The notes under the pieces are model-generated. The model saw nothing but the letters and a program-made list of their open reading frames with translations, ran no database searches and was not told the DNA's origin. The translations under genes and the position numbers were made by a program. 64,000 bases of DNA, from the NCBI RefSeq assembly GCF_001540865.1, contig NC_033637.1, forward strand, positions 1,516,149-1,580,148, read 5' to 3'. The DNA comes from Ananas comosus. Lineage: Eukaryota; Streptophyta; Magnoliopsida; Poales; Bromeliaceae. Of this stretch, positions 13,891 through 27,047 are shown piece by piece (within the stretch, counting starts at the first letter, position 1; the number at the start of each line of letters is the position of its first letter).

Positions 13891-14291
13891 AGGGCATATT
13901 TGGTTCATGATTAAAATAGGAATATCAAATGAAGTAGGATTGCATCGGAATAGAAAATGGAATGACGAATCATTCAAAGGTTCATTATTGGAATGGAAAT
14001 TGGAAACAATATCTAGGATTTTGTGAGGGTTTTGGTTGAGAGAGAGAAGAGTGATGAAGAGAAAGGAAGAGGAGATGTTTATGAGAAAGGATTTTGAGTG
14101 ATTTACTTTGAAATGAGGCCAATTCAGGATTCAAAATTGAATTGGGTCATAAATGGATTGGGTCATTCCAATTCTACAGTGGAATAAAAATCGAAATTCG
14201 ATTTCTGTAAAATAAAAACAACTGTTGAAATTAGTAAATTCCATTCTAATTTCGTAGTCTAAAATAGATATATAAATCAAACAAACCCTTA
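13891..14291. mobile_element. MITE, probably hAT-like
   Basis: An AT-rich block bounded by imperfect inverted ends: AGGGCATATTTGGTTCA on the left and TCAAACAAACCCTTAG on the right. Such ends are common among plant hAT-type MITEs. The interior has no ORF. I could not define a target-site duplication. Confidence 0.5.
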
Positions 14292-17200
14292 GAGGGTTTG
14301 AGTGACTTAAGTATTATCCTGGTCAATTGCAGGGTGGAGGGAGCAACATAAAACACAACTTACATGAAATAATACTCCTACCTGCCCATAACATCAGTGG
14401 CCCTTACTACAGGAATTTAAGTTGTTGGTCTACACTCAACACTTTGGGCCATGGATTATGGCTAACAGTGTCCTATGTTGGGCAGCAGAGTGCAATTATA
14501 TGGAGCCCCAGTAGTTGGTGCACCATATTTCATACTATGAGAGCCCCTACCATTAAATCAACTGGAATTTTGGTGTGGCATGAATAGTGGTTTGGTGGTA
14601 GAGTTCTCTAGGTGGTTTGTCAAATTTGTACCATTTGTTGCTTCTTGATTAAAAATTAAATGAACATGTAATAGTTTTATGAACCCCCTAATATCTTTGG
14701 AGGGTTTTTTTTTTAAAAAAAAAAAATTCTTTCCATATTGGATTAGAATTTTCATGCTAAGATTCCTAAAAATGCATCCCTAGCAGAGCTTCTTAAAAGT
14801 GTCTGATATTGTAACATAGTGATAGTCGAAGAGTGATAGCTATATATAGTTTACAACAAAAGAAATCACAATCTAATTAAGTAACTTTGATTTATTAGTA
14901 TGCCTTAACCAACTTGTAATGTTCTCCTCCTTTAGGAAAAGCTTTTTCACTCATCTATAGCGACTTCACCTTCACCAACACCTCCCTAGGCCCATGCTAA
15001 AATAAGAACTATATATATATCTAGGCTAATAGAAGAAATGAAGTTGGTGGAGACTATGTGTAGGACCAACCATGTGTATGAACTCTAAATTAATCCTTGT
15101 TAAGTTTCTATATCTTGCTCATTAGGTGACCTATCAACATTAATAGCATTCACAATTTCTTAATTGGACATCATGCAACTACCATGCATATGTATCACCA
15201 AGAAATCCTCTCTATTCTCTTTTCTCAACAGATTAGATTTTTTCATTAAGCATTTAGTTTACTTTTTAGTCGAATTATATGCCTAAAAAACGTCCTTTAT
15301 GCAAAGTTAATTAATGAAGCTGAATAATTAGGTCTCTTCTAGCTATGACATCGATCTACTTGTTCTTTTTTATTCCTTAACCTCAAGTTCTAATGTGATT
15401 GAATGCATTGATGGATGTCATCTTTCCCTTATTGTTGTTTAATTTGTTTGTACTGTGCCCCAGTCGAATGCTAAATGGCAAACTTCAAACAATAAAAAGG
15501 GAAAAGAAAAAAAAAAAAGAAGCTAAATTCTTGATCTTTGCTGCCAAAAGAAAATTATAGGTGTTTAGATGGTAAACAATATTCAACAAATCACGTGTAT
15601 TTAATTGCCTAAAATTTAAGTTTTTTTTAAAAAGTGTAAATATAACCAAATAAAATGAAGCCTTAATAATGAGCAACTGTTTTTTTTTTATGGAATTATA
15701 TTTATCCAGCTCTTCTTATAGAACATTACTTAATCCACTCGCAATGCCATATGATGAGTACGTGGCAAGAGATCATACATATAAAACTAGGTATCTAAGC
15801 TGTAGAACACTTCAGGTATTAAGCAAAAACAAAAAATCTTACTGTTCAGATTACCAACATATGAGAACAACTCCATCAACTAATTAATTCCTCGCTTAAT
15901 TATCTGCATATAAGACAAATACAAAGGCTTAATTACCAAACTAAAAAGAAAAGGAAAAAAGAGAAATAAAATGTACAATGCAAGAGTCCTGGAGTTGTAA
16001 GTGAGGAAGTCAAAATATGTAAAGCACTGGAAAAGCATGTTTGGGGCATTAAATTGAGCTTTAGATTTTTGAGTGCAATTCATAAGTGCATGTTACCAAT
16101 TAGAGAAGTTAGGTATAAAAAAGTTGAAGCCAAAAGAGGGATTAATTCCATAAAAATGTAACATCTAGTGACCATCCTTATAGAAAGACAAAAGTAGGGT
16201 CAGAAAATATATAGAGAAATGAGGCTATGAGTGTTTGTTTCTGATAGGCATTAAGTAGTCTCTAAGCATAATATACTCTAAAGGGAATAGGATCTTTTCT
16301 TCGTAGAATGCTAGGTAATGAAAGCCAATAAAAATTAGTAGTTTAATAATTCTCAAGGCAAAAAACAACCATCTTCCTTTGTTATCATTCTATTGCTGGT
16401 TAGTCATGAGTCCAAACATTCCTTGTTTCACATATCTCTTGTCGATGTATGCTATTATGACTTAAGACGCAGTGTGTTTTCACAAGGCGCTCTTTGACGA
16501 AGAGTTGTGTTATAAGGAGAGAACAACTTCCTCCTAAGTAGGATCCGATACCGTGGTTCGTAGCCACATGAAGAATCTCCAAGATCTCAAAGTTCATATG
16601 AAGTTCCAAATATTTCTGTTTGTCAAGCACTCTACGCACCAAAATTAGAACAAAAAAAAAAAAGTTGGACAGCCGAATAAGCACTTATTATTAATAATAT
16701 ATTCTTAAAGAGGAAAACCTTCCACTTAATTATTATTATTAATATATAATTCTTAAGAGGAAAACCTTCCTTCTATGTATGAGAATCAAAGTAAAAGTTT
16801 TTACTGCAGATGTCCCATATATACTGTCCCACTCAATAATGCTATTATTTAACTTCTTTGAGAATGAACTAAGTGATGGTTGGTCACCTACGACAAAATT
16901 TCCAGGCCTGCATAATTAAAGAAAACAATACTTACTATTCTTATCTTCTAGAATCTTTAGTTAAGGAAGGAAATTAAGCACATGCAAACCTTTAACTGGT
17001 TAGGAAACGACCCACCCAGTTAAAAACAACTCCAAGAGTAGTGGTGTAAAAATTGTACCCATTAATGGATTAAACACAACCACATGAACAACTCTCTTGT
17101 TGTACTGCACCACCCAAATGCTTTTATTGCTATTAAGACAAGGTTTGTTGAGCACTAAGTGGTGTGGGTAGGTATAGCTCTATGCATGCCATCTTAATTT

Positions 17201-18169
17201 GTTTGCATACCTAGAGAGAGATTTAATGTTGCATGCACCAAGTCTTGAAAACTCAAAGTTAGACGTCTTAAAATATAAATACAAGCTATTAAATATAACC
17301 TATAATTTATCTCTTGATCATTAATTTATTGACGCAAAATAATTTAGTGCTCGTAACATAAAAGTCCGTAATACATTGTAATTTTTAAGAAATACCAAAT
17401 TTAAATGCATGCGGTGAATCACATCTGTAATTTACATTAGATTTTAAGAGCTTTATCCCTAAATTTTGGAAATGAATAATGCTTCACTGCTCCCAATCAT
17501 AAAGGAAAGTAAAATTTAGAAGACGAGAACAATATCATCGAAAAAACTTACACAATTCACACAAATATAGTAATCATGAGTAGACCTCATATACTGCTTA
17601 ATTAGAATAACCACTGACAACTCCAGTTCATATTCTACTGTCATCTACTATAAAAAAATATATATATAACATTATTCTCTTGAGATCAACCTCAGTGTAT
17701 GGACCGCGGTGCATGTAATAATTTCTCACAAATTGGGGAGAGAGAGAGAGAGAGAGAATCTAAAGAGGCATTTAAGTGCTCTTCCAAAATAGAACGCACG
17801 ACAGCAGTAAATGCAGGAATTGACCCCAATGAAAAAGGCCCTTTGCCCCATTTTTTCCAACTAAGTAGTAATGAACTTAAATTCGAGCCATTCCTTTTGG
17901 TCCACATAAAGTGACCCCCGAACCCCTCCTTCCCCCCCATGGCTCTTTGTGATCCTACTCCCAACAAGTGGATGTGGGTGGAGACCTTTCTCCTCCTTGG
18001 TAGCTAGCGTGGTCACGAGCCACTTGTTTGACTTAGTCAACAAGGCAACATGATGTATACATTTGGAAATTGCATTGATAGATTGGTAGGAGTACTCTGT
18101 GTAGATGGGCATTTATTGAACCAAGTACAAATATATACCTACCTAATATTTTGGAGTTGGACTTTGGAG

Positions 18170-18213
<44 letters not shown>

Positions 18214-18506
18214 ATGCATGCACCCACCTAGTGTATCCATAAGGTCTCAAAGTTCAAATCTCATTTACTATTGGATAGATTCTGTGATACTTAGGGACAT
18301 TTCATTAGATATAATTATAAATATAATATAGTTAGATATGCATTCAATTAGAAATGCAACTTGCAACTACATGTATCCCATTTAGTTAGATATATATAGT
18401 AGAAATCATTGTAACTATAATAATTTATTTGATTGCACGCAGTTGAGAAATAATTTTTAAAAGTTTATCATTTTATATACATAATAGTGAGATTACTTCC
18501 AATGTA

Positions 18507-18507
<1 letters not shown>
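14292..18507. other. AT-rich spacer without recognised gene
   Basis: No credible coding region on either strand. It contains short homopolymers, a GA tract near 17742-17757 and a (CT)n tract at 18173-18209. Open frames here are short, low-complexity and unrelated to anything I recognise. Confidence 0.6.
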
Positions 18508-18561
<54 letters not shown>

Positions 18562-18820
18562 AGGGCTACTGTGCTATTAGGAGCACGGCAGTCCTTGTAC
18601 TCCTAAGTTTTTAACCATTCATCAATTTTGATGGATGGTTAGGGTAAGAGAGAGAAGAGAAATTGGAGAGAAATTAAGATTCTCAATTTCTCAACTTTTT
18701 AAATATCTTCTCAATTTCTCTTCTCTCTCATCCTAACCATCCATCAAAATTGATGGATGGTTAGAAACTTAGGAGCACGAGGGCTACTGTGGCTCCTGTG
18801 CTATTAATAGCACAGTAGCC

Positions 18821-18871
<51 letters not shown>

Positions 18872-18872
18872 T
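18508..18872. mobile_element. Hairpin MITE bounded by (TA)n(GA)n microsatellites
   Basis: A near-complete inverted repeat. The left arm runs from a (TA)n(GA)n tract into GGGCTACTGTGCTATTAG. The right arm is its complement, ending CTATTAATAGCACAGTAGCCC followed by (CT)n(TA)n. Both arms carry a copy of an ATCAATTTTGATGGATGG segment. There is no ORF. The microsatellite borders recall the rice 'micron' MITEs, which insert in TA repeats. Confidence 0.8.
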
Positions 18873-20681
18873 GTTTAAAAAATAATTAAGAAGGTAAACA
18901 TATTTTTTGTTTAAAGTTACTGTTTCCAACCGCTGCAGTTGGGTTTTCCCTTATAATTTCTACTGTAGCAGTTGAAGTTAAATATATCAAATTAAACAGT
19001 AAATTTGTATTTATATATAGTTACAACTATAACTACGTATAATCAAACGGCCCCTTAAAGTATTTATATGCTGTTGATCATTCTGGAACTTTGGCACCTA
19101 AGATTAGTTTTAGATAGTGGTAATAACAGTCTATATATCCAAGTAGATTTTAATTTTAAAATATTAATTATAAATATATGGTACGGTGCAGAAAATTTAT
19201 AGATGCTCAGAGTGTGTGCAATAATTTGAAATTTCTCCTCTCTTTCTCTCTCTCGCTCTCTCTCTCTCTCATAACGTAACCTGCTGATACCTGATTGTTC
19301 TTTTCTTATCCTCCACTCACGCCTTGCCTTTTTAAGGGGTTTGGTTTGTATGGACAGTATCGGAACAGGGAATGGTAGATGAAGAGTGCATTAATTGAGC
19401 TCAATAGTACCTCGGCTGGTGATATACCCCCACACAAATTTATTCTATTAAAAAATATAAAAATATATAAAACTTATTTGAAATATAAACTATTTTAAAT
19501 TAATTTTTTAATCTTTTTAATTTTAATTTTACTATTCATTTCTTTAATTTATTTGATTTGAGTTAGTTGATGTCACTTTCACTCCAAGATTTAAATTTAT
19601 CATTTATTTTTACAGATTTAATTAATATATTTAATAAAATTTATGTAACTATAAATTTGTTAAAGTGAATAATTAATTTAAATATCGAAGTCAATGTACT
19701 GTTGATTAACTCAAAGCAAATAGATTGAAAGATTCGATAGTAAAAATCAAAACTTTGTTATATTTCTGTTATTTCTGAATAAAGACATAGGTCTAAGTTC
19801 CGTATCTTTTCACGTATAAAAAAAAGGGCTATTTGTACAATCTATTATAAGCTTACACTCCATTCAAAAATTTTACAAAAATTTTGAAAATAGAATTAGT
19901 ATTAAAAAAAATAATGAGATAAATGAATAAATCAAGATCTCTAACATGTTAGAGTGTAAAATTTATACCTCATTTATATATAAGTTTACGGAGAGTATTT
20001 TCGTATTCTACTGCTTGCAGATGGAAAATATCAAAAAACATTTCACTTAATTACTAATATTTAACTAGTAAATTTTAATTTACGTGACCACCAATCAATT
20101 GGTATATATCTCCCCCTCCAGCAACAAGTCTCAGATCAAAGTCAAGCTACGTACAAGTCTAAGAGTGTGCATACGTTGGAGCCTACATGCTTGTATTTTT
20201 TCATATCAAACTATACATTTTTGGATAGTTTAGTTCACTTAATCAAAACCTTTGGTTTCATTAATTTCAAAAAAATAAGTTATCTATTAAATAAATTATT
20301 CATCTCCTTTGTTTAGATTATCGGACATTTAATTAGTTTGCCTTTTAATTAGAAACAAAACCTAAATATGGAAAAGAAAAAAAATATCTGGAAAAATAAA
20401 AAGAGGACACCCCCCCAACCAATAACTAAGAGGTATCTGTTTCTCTCACTACCTATGGTGACCCAAAAGGCCTAATAGTTGGTTTTGGGTATTTTTAATC
20501 TAATAATTAAAAGCTTTAAAAAAAAAACATAACAACAACAACAACAACAACTTAGGTATGGTCCATAAACCCTCTAGAAGTTGGTTATACCTACCCGTTC
20601 GACACTAATATTGCCAATATTGACATAAATGAATTAAAGTCCGCAAAGAAACAAAAATTTAACTGTAATGAAAATATCATG
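18873..20681. other. AT-rich spacer without recognised gene
   Basis: No coding signal. It holds a (CT)n tract at about 19233-19270 and a short (CAA)n run near 20530-20550. The remainder is AT-rich and probably derives from decayed transposons. Confidence 0.55.
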
Positions 20682-20958
20682 TATATATAAAGAGAGAGAG
20701 TTCAGCTATAATATTATTGATAACACCAAACAGTTAGTACTATCAATTTTTCCACCGTTAGATTTACTGTTTTAACTACTTCTATTTATTAGATCGTAAT
20801 ATTCAACCAACCACAAATTCAATACTAGGGGACCACTATCATCCTAAGTGCACATCGCTTCATCCAAGAGCCAAAAACTTAATAGCACTAATGATTTGGT
20901 GCTATTAATTAATAATATTCGAGCCTAGTTCTCTCTCTCTCTATATATATATATATAT
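20682..20958 (-). mobile_element. MITE copy A of a head-to-head pair
   Basis: Left end: (TA)n then AAGAGAGAGAGTTC. Right end: AGTTCTCTCTCTCT then (TA)n. A TAGTACTATC / GATTTGGTGCTATTAA hairpin lies at the inner side of each end. Its interior matches copy B (next entry) only in reverse complement, e.g. the GGTTGGTTGAATA segment. No ORF. Confidence 0.7.
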
Positions 20959-21188
20959 GGAACTAGACTGGAATACTATCAATAGCACCAAGCTATTGGT
21001 GCTATTAATTTTTTAGTCCGTGAATTGAGAAATGGGCGGCTAGGATGATGTGGGCCCCTTAGAGTTAAGTGGGTGGTTGGTTGAATAGTATAATCTAACG
21101 GGTAAAAATAATCATAGGGTTAAATATAACGGTAGAAAACTCGATAGCACCAAATCTTTGGTGCTATCGATAGTACCCTAGCCGGATT
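20959..21188 (+). mobile_element. MITE copy B of a head-to-head pair
   Basis: Starts GGAACTAGACTGGAATACTATC. Both ends carry a GATAGCACCAAA...TTTGGTGCTATC type hairpin. The interior GGTTGGTTGAATAGTATAATC matches copy A in the opposite orientation. It abuts copy A across a shared (TA)n tract. No ORF. Confidence 0.7.
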
Positions 21189-22749
21189 GACATAAACACA
21201 AGAGCTATTTAACTTAGTTATAGTGACTAACATATACATATGATTGATTCTAAAATCTATTATCTATTATCTATTAATTTACATGAATTCTCAATGTTTG
21301 TTGCCACATGACAAGTTTTCCTTCACCCTTATTAGCATGTGACTCTTCTTCTTCCTCTCACTAAACTTTCAATGTACATTTTAACGGTTCCACAAACAAA
21401 GCTTTCAATTAATATATTTAAATTGTCCCACTATCATGTATCATTCTATCGTTTCTATCTACAATTATTCATTAGGACCATTTTCATTCCCTCCACTATA
21501 CTTTCAATTAATGCAAACGATTTCACTACCAAACTTTCAATTAATATGCTTAAATGATCTCACTACTATCTTACAATCCTAATCTCTTTATTTCCAATTA
21601 TTCATTATGGTCATTTTCCTTCCCTTCACCCGACTTTTAATTTTTTATTGTCAATCTATTTATCAATTCTCCATCTCTCATCTTTTACTATACACTATCG
21701 TCTCCTTCTCTAGCTCCCTCCCTGTCTCTCACTAATGCGCGCTCGCTTTTCCTTTCCGCCATAACGTTTGGAGGATATATCAAGTGAGATACACAAGAAA
21801 ATGTTTAATATTTTTTTTATTATTAATTACTATTATAATTTCTATCCGCTGCAAAGCGCGGGCCCTTCAGTAGTGAGAAATGAATTAATATGCTTCCTAG
21901 TTCCTCCATCTTATGTCAAATAATTTGAGACGTTGTTAATTACGAAGCCATTAATTTGCTTCTGTTTTCACTTCATGTTGACGCGAGGAGAAAAACCATT
22001 TACTAATTGTGTTGTTGTCCATGAAGTTTACATATACTTACCTTTGTAACAATTAGTCCACAAAAGCTGAAAGTTTTGTTATTCTTTTTTTTTTTAGTTG
22101 ACCATGTTTAGGAGCAATTGTTATCAAGTTTTAATGACGATTAGAAGCATATCATTTTCCTACGACTAATAATTTCCTCCCTACCATCCTCTTCATTTTT
22201 TTTTCTTCTTGTTTTTTTTCCATAACCTAACTATTCGCGTGCGCAATCTGAAATGCATGTATATTTTCTTTTTCTTAAAAAAAATTGACCACGGCATATA
22301 AATAATTGAGCTATCCTTGTTGTAAATTATTCATGGCGCAACTCTAGTTTGGCCCCAAATTATAAATAATTGAGTTATGTCCATGCTTAAGGCAGTGAAA
22401 GAAACCAAAAAAAAATAATAATAAAAAAATATAAAAAATAAAAAAAAAATTGTAAGTTCAAATTTTGTTCACCAACTCCTATTATTTTAGTGATATTTTA
22501 AATTCCACAATCCAGCAGCCGCACTAATTATCGCAGCATGTTTCCACTTTTCTGCTACATGATATGCACAATTTCAGCAGGATAATTTTCAACGCATATT
22601 TAATAGGGAGGCAATAATTTTTTCCTAAACCATCAAAATAAGTGGACTAAGTCCTACAACCACGAAACCACTCTACATTTTCTACTCTGGGGAATGGGAC
22701 TCCCATTTCTATCCTCGCCCAACTCTTTTTCATATCTTTTCGCTCAAGA
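21189..22749. other. AT-rich spacer without recognised gene
   Basis: Low-complexity AT-rich DNA with short repeated phrases (for example ACTTTCAATTAAT several times at about 21400-21550). I see no gene. Confidence 0.55.
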
Positions 22750-23130
22750 TCCACATAGTATTAGAGTCAAAGATCACATATTCAATTATTGCATATTATA
22801 AATTTGTGCAGATGCTGTCGTAAGTCTGATTAGGTCGAGTCATAATCAAAATTTGTGTGTGCGGTATCTATATATTTTAAGTGAATTAATTACAGATTTC
22901 TACAAGTAGTATCAGAGTTAGAGGTCATGAGTTCAATTCCGCATATATACTACGAATTTGTGCAGTGCCAAGAGGAGGGAATTGTTGGCTCAGAGGGACC
23001 GACATCCTATCCTGTGGCAGGAGGTCGGATTGGGCCGAGTTACAGTTTAAATGGTGGGAGGTCGGATTGTGCTGAGTCATATTCAAAGTAGCATGAAGTC
23101 AGTTGGAGCAAGTCACAATTGAGACTACAT
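22750..23130. repeat. Decayed retroelement-like repeat
   Basis: Two related segments at about 22757 and 22905 share AGTATNAGAGT...TTCAATT...AATTTGTGCAG, reminiscent of an LTR-retroelement primer-binding neighbourhood (TATCAGAG). They are followed by two or three GGAGGTCGGATTG units (23012-23070). Degenerate and without ORF. Confidence 0.4.
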
Positions 23131-24148
23131 TAAGTGAATTTGTTGTATGTTTTTGATAATTTGAGCTTTTGAAATTAATAATTAACGCCAACGATCGGAC
23201 ATCATATACTTACTTTTATTTATTATCCTTAAAAATAGATAAAAATGTATAGAATTTTTATGAACTACAAATCATTTTGATGCAACTACCTCATCTTTTA
23301 AAATTTTAGCATTTTAATTTTTTAAATTTATTTAATCTAAATCATTTGAAGACTCATTCAATACAAAGTTTAAGTAATTAATTACATTTTTTAATAAATA
23401 TATAGTTATATAAATTTTATAAAATATACTAATTGAATCTGCAAAATAAATAACACATTTAAAATTTTAATTGAACGTGCAAAGATAAATGATACATTTA
23501 AAAATTTTAAATTAAAAGAATATTTAATAGTTCAAATCAAATAAATTAATAAGTTAGGCAGAAAATTAAATTTTTAAAAATTAGATAGTTAGAACAAAAT
23601 GGTTGAAAACTAATGTTAAATAATATGAAATAACTGTTATTTTCTAAAAATTTAAGCCGACAGAGAACGGTATTTAAATATTTTTTATATTTATCATTCC
23701 TCCTCATGTCTAGGTTCGAAATTTTTTTTAGACTCATCGCATGGATTTGAATTAAATAGAAGAAAATTAATAATATTAGGAGTCTGACGTGATTCAAAAT
23801 CAGGCCCTTCTACTCTGAAATCATATTAAATAATACGAAAAAATCGTTATTCTCTAAAAATTTAAACTGAAAATAATATTTAAATATAAAAATATCTAAC
23901 CACTAAAGCAAGTTCTATGCAATTTTACCTTGCAAATAACGATTTAATTTGTACTTCATCCGTACAACCAATAAGTCCGCCTATTCGTCTCAATTACTTT
24001 TTCTACAGTTTTTTTTTTGTTTTTGTTTTTTTGTCCTGAATTTGATTTCGATTTGTACGAAGGTCTTAAGGCTAGTTCAGAACAACTTCCAATCAATTGA
24101 TGGATAAATCTGACGAGAGTTGGTTCGGTAATTTCTGCATTCTCCCGA

Positions 24149-24302
24149 TGTAACGCCTCCAATAGTCCCACATCGGATGGGATACTAATTTCGATCAGTT
24201 TATATGAGACATACACGCTAGTAATAGTAACCTGGCTTAAGTATTTTGGGCCGATGGTTTGGGCCCAATGAGTTATTGTTGCTAGCGGGTCGGGTCGTTG
24301 CA
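24149..24302 (+). mobile_element. Solo LTR of a small (TRIM-size) retrotransposon
   Basis: The 154-bp unit begins TGTAACGCC and ends GTCGTTGCA, so it has TG...CA ends in a short inverted repeat. It contains AATAGTCCCACATCGGAT, a phrase common in plant short LTRs. It is flanked by a perfect 5-bp duplication, CCCGA (24144-24148 and 24303-24307). There is no internal region, consistent with LTR-LTR recombination. Confidence 0.82.
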
Positions 24303-24307
24303 CCCGA

Positions 24308-25440
24308 TTATACCCTGGCGTCCTGTTTTCAACTCCTTACGAACACAATCTAGAAGATTTATTAGTCCACGACCTTATATGTGAGAATAAATACAGCTTA
24401 AAAGGACCAACTTATTCTTAACTACTAGAATCAATTAAGCATATGGATAATGTATACAATATATGTGTATCTTACTATTAGTACGTATCACTTCTTTTGT
24501 GAAGTGAATTTTTGTAAAACAACTAGGATTAAATTAAAGAAACCATTGAATAAGGACCAAGTTTTCTTTATTTTCCTTGATGAGAAATTTAAACAAAGGA
24601 CCAACTTGTTGGGCAAAAAGAGAGCGGGGCGAGTGAGAGGGGAATGAGGAGTGAATAAGCTAGGGTTGTTCACCAAATTGGATTAGATTCTCTCCTCCTT
24701 TCTCTTTGCCCCACACTCTCCCACCCACAAACACATGCTGAGAGGGCTTTCTAGAATCCTTAAAAGGTGGAGTTAGTGTGTGGTGTTAAAAAAATGTCGG
24801 TGGGTGGAGATAGATTACTTTCATGGAATACCATACCATGGGTGCTCGAAAAGGTACCCCTAACTATAAATCAGCGAGCTCAGCAATTCACATGTGATAA
24901 CTACTTATCTCATATGATTTGCTCGGATGAATCTATATTGCTAATCTCTTATCTCATTTGATATATGAATCTCAACATGCTTCGTAGCGCAATTCACTTG
25001 ATATATATTGGAACCCGCCACCAACTTATCCTACAGATTAAAATAAATTATTTTACATACAAAACATAGTTATCAGTAACATTGTGAGGTGTGCATATAT
25101 AGCAACAACGGAGAGATTATGGAACTGAAATAATTTTTAGATGAAGTGAATATAAAATTTACACTTAGTCTCGAGGTGCAGAGAGAGATAGCTTTGCTTA
25201 ACTAAAAATAAATGAATAATAAATTCTTTTTCAAAGTTAAAATGTATGACCGAGTTCTTAGCATAAGTAGCAGAGGATTTTATATTATCAACTAATATAA
25301 AAAAAAAAAAAAAGTAAAACAGAACAGGGTACACTTACAATACCTACCTACCAAATCCAGCTCCTGGGCTTTGTAACCACCCCGCCACCTCCGCGCACCA
25401 ACTCGGTCAAATGAGCCGATGCTGTGGGAGGGATCGAGTC
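24308..25440. other. Spacer and distal promoter of the MYB gene
   Basis: No gene is seen. It is AT-rich with a poly-A run near 25301-25313. Confidence 0.5.
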
Positions 25441-25718
25441 AATGGGCCCCACCCACACCCCCACCCCCACCCCCAAACCCCAACCCCATCCCCACCCTCT
25501 CATCTCCCGTATAAATCCACGCTCCCTCTCTCTCCTCCCCTCATTATTAATTCCCCCTCCCCCGATCTCCAAATCTCTATCTCCCAAACCCTTTCGAAAC
25601 CAAAAAACCAAGAAGAACCCAGGGAACTCAGAATCGAATTAAAACGCAGGAACGTTAATTTGTATTATTATTATTATTATTATTATAAATTACAGTTACA
25701 TATTCACGTAGCAGCGTC
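25441..25718 (+). promoter_or_regulatory. MYB core promoter and 5' UTR
   Basis: A C-rich CCCACC-type tract (25448-25497) is followed by a TATA-box candidate GTATAAAT at 25509-25516. A CT-rich leader and a (TTA)n run (25663-25686) then lead to the ATG at 25719. TATA and leader assignments are inferred from position. Confidence 0.6.
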
Positions 25719-27047
25719 ATGGGAAGGTCCCCATGCTGTGAGAAGGCGCACACCAACAAGGGAGCGTGGACGAAGGAGGAGGACCAGAGGCTCATCGCCT
25801 ACATCCAAGCCCACGGCGAGGGGTGCTGGAGATCCCTCCCCAAAGCCGCAGGTTTTTTTTTTTCTTTTCTTTTTTTCTTTTTTTTTTTCCTTCTTATTAT
25901 TAATTAACTTTCTCAATTTCCTCTCTTGTATTTTTTCCGTTTATAATTAAGTTTTTTATTGTTTGTTGTGCTTGCAGGTCTTCTTCGGTGCGGCAAGAGT
26001 TGCCGACTCCGTTGGATCAATTACCTACGGCCTGATCTTAAGCGAGGTAACTTCACCGAAGAGGAGGACGAGCTCATTATCAAACTCCACGGCTTGTTAG
26101 GAAACAAGTGAGCCCAATATATACCTTTCTCTCTCTCTCTCACTACGCTTGTGATACATGTGTGTTTTTTCTTTTCTTTTTTTTTTTTTTACTTATTTGG
26201 AATGTTATGTTTGGATATAGATAGAAACAATGAAACAATGAAACATAGGTCGGTGATGCGTTCTTTTTTTTTTTCTCCCTCGAGAAAAGATAAGATATGT
26301 AATGTTTTCAGTTAAAAGTACTTGCTCTGTTTTATTACCGTTTCTGATTGGAGCAGTAGTTGATTTTACAAAACATCTTTAATAAATAAAAAAACTTAAA
26401 TTAGCTAAAAATAAGATTCTAATCCTTAGCAAAAACACTCTAATTTTTTTTTTAACAAAAAACAAATTATATATTACAGGTGGTCTCTGATAGCAGCGCG
26501 GTTACCGGGAAGAACAGACAACGAAATCAAGAACTACTGGAACACACACATCAAGCGAAAGCTCCTGAGCCGCGGGCTGGACCCCCAGACCCACCGGCCC
26601 CTCAATGCAGTATCTCCTTCGCCGCCGCCGCCACCCTCGCTCTTTTCTGCCGCCGCCGCCGCCGCCGCCGCACAAAAGCACGAATCTCCAATCGTACCGG
26701 ATGTCATCGTCGCCGCCGCCGTCCCCAAGGCGGAGGCGGCGTACTCCACCGACGACGGCCACAGCAGCGGCGGCGAAGCGCCGACGCAGCATTACGACCT
26801 CGACCTCAACCTCGACCTCTCCATAAGCTTACCCAGCTATAACTACTCCCCCCGGCGTTCCCCACAGTTAGAAACAGTTTCTAATAATTCTACTTGTACT
26901 GGAGCGGGTACGGCTTCTGCAGCTTACGCTCAATCCGTTTGCTTGTGTTATCATCTTGGGTTTCAGAGCGGCGACGCTTGTACCTGTCAAGCTATTCCGA
27001 ACCAACATATTTTCAGATACATTAGACCCTTGGAGGATGCGCAATGA
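25719..27047 (+). CDS. R2R3-MYB transcriptional repressor, subgroup 4 (MYB3/MYB4/MYB7-like)
   Basis: DNA-binding repressor of phenylpropanoid and flavonoid genes. Exons 25719-25851, 25978-26107, 26480-27047 encode 276 residues, with the two intron positions typical of R2R3-MYBs. It begins [20 protein letters not shown]. The bHLH-interaction signature in R3 ([15 protein letters not shown]...R) is present. After R3 come the subgroup C1 motif [15 protein letters not shown], a Pro/Ala low-complexity linker from GCC repeats, the EAR motif [10 protein letters not shown], a Cys pair motif CLC...CTC (zinc-finger-like C3) and a C-terminal RYIRPLED resembling the subgroup C-terminal motif. It is the only gene in about 24 kb of repeat-rich DNA. 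Confidence 0.95.

Noticed and set aside
16400..16684. 94-codon open frame on the minus strand
   Set aside because: Some protein-like composition, but no motif, intron pattern or family I recognise, and it lies in AT-rich repeat DNA.
25411..25950. Pro-rich open frame over the MYB promoter and exon 1
   Set aside because: Out of frame with the clear R2R3-MYB exon. Produced by C-rich promoter sequence and homopolymers.
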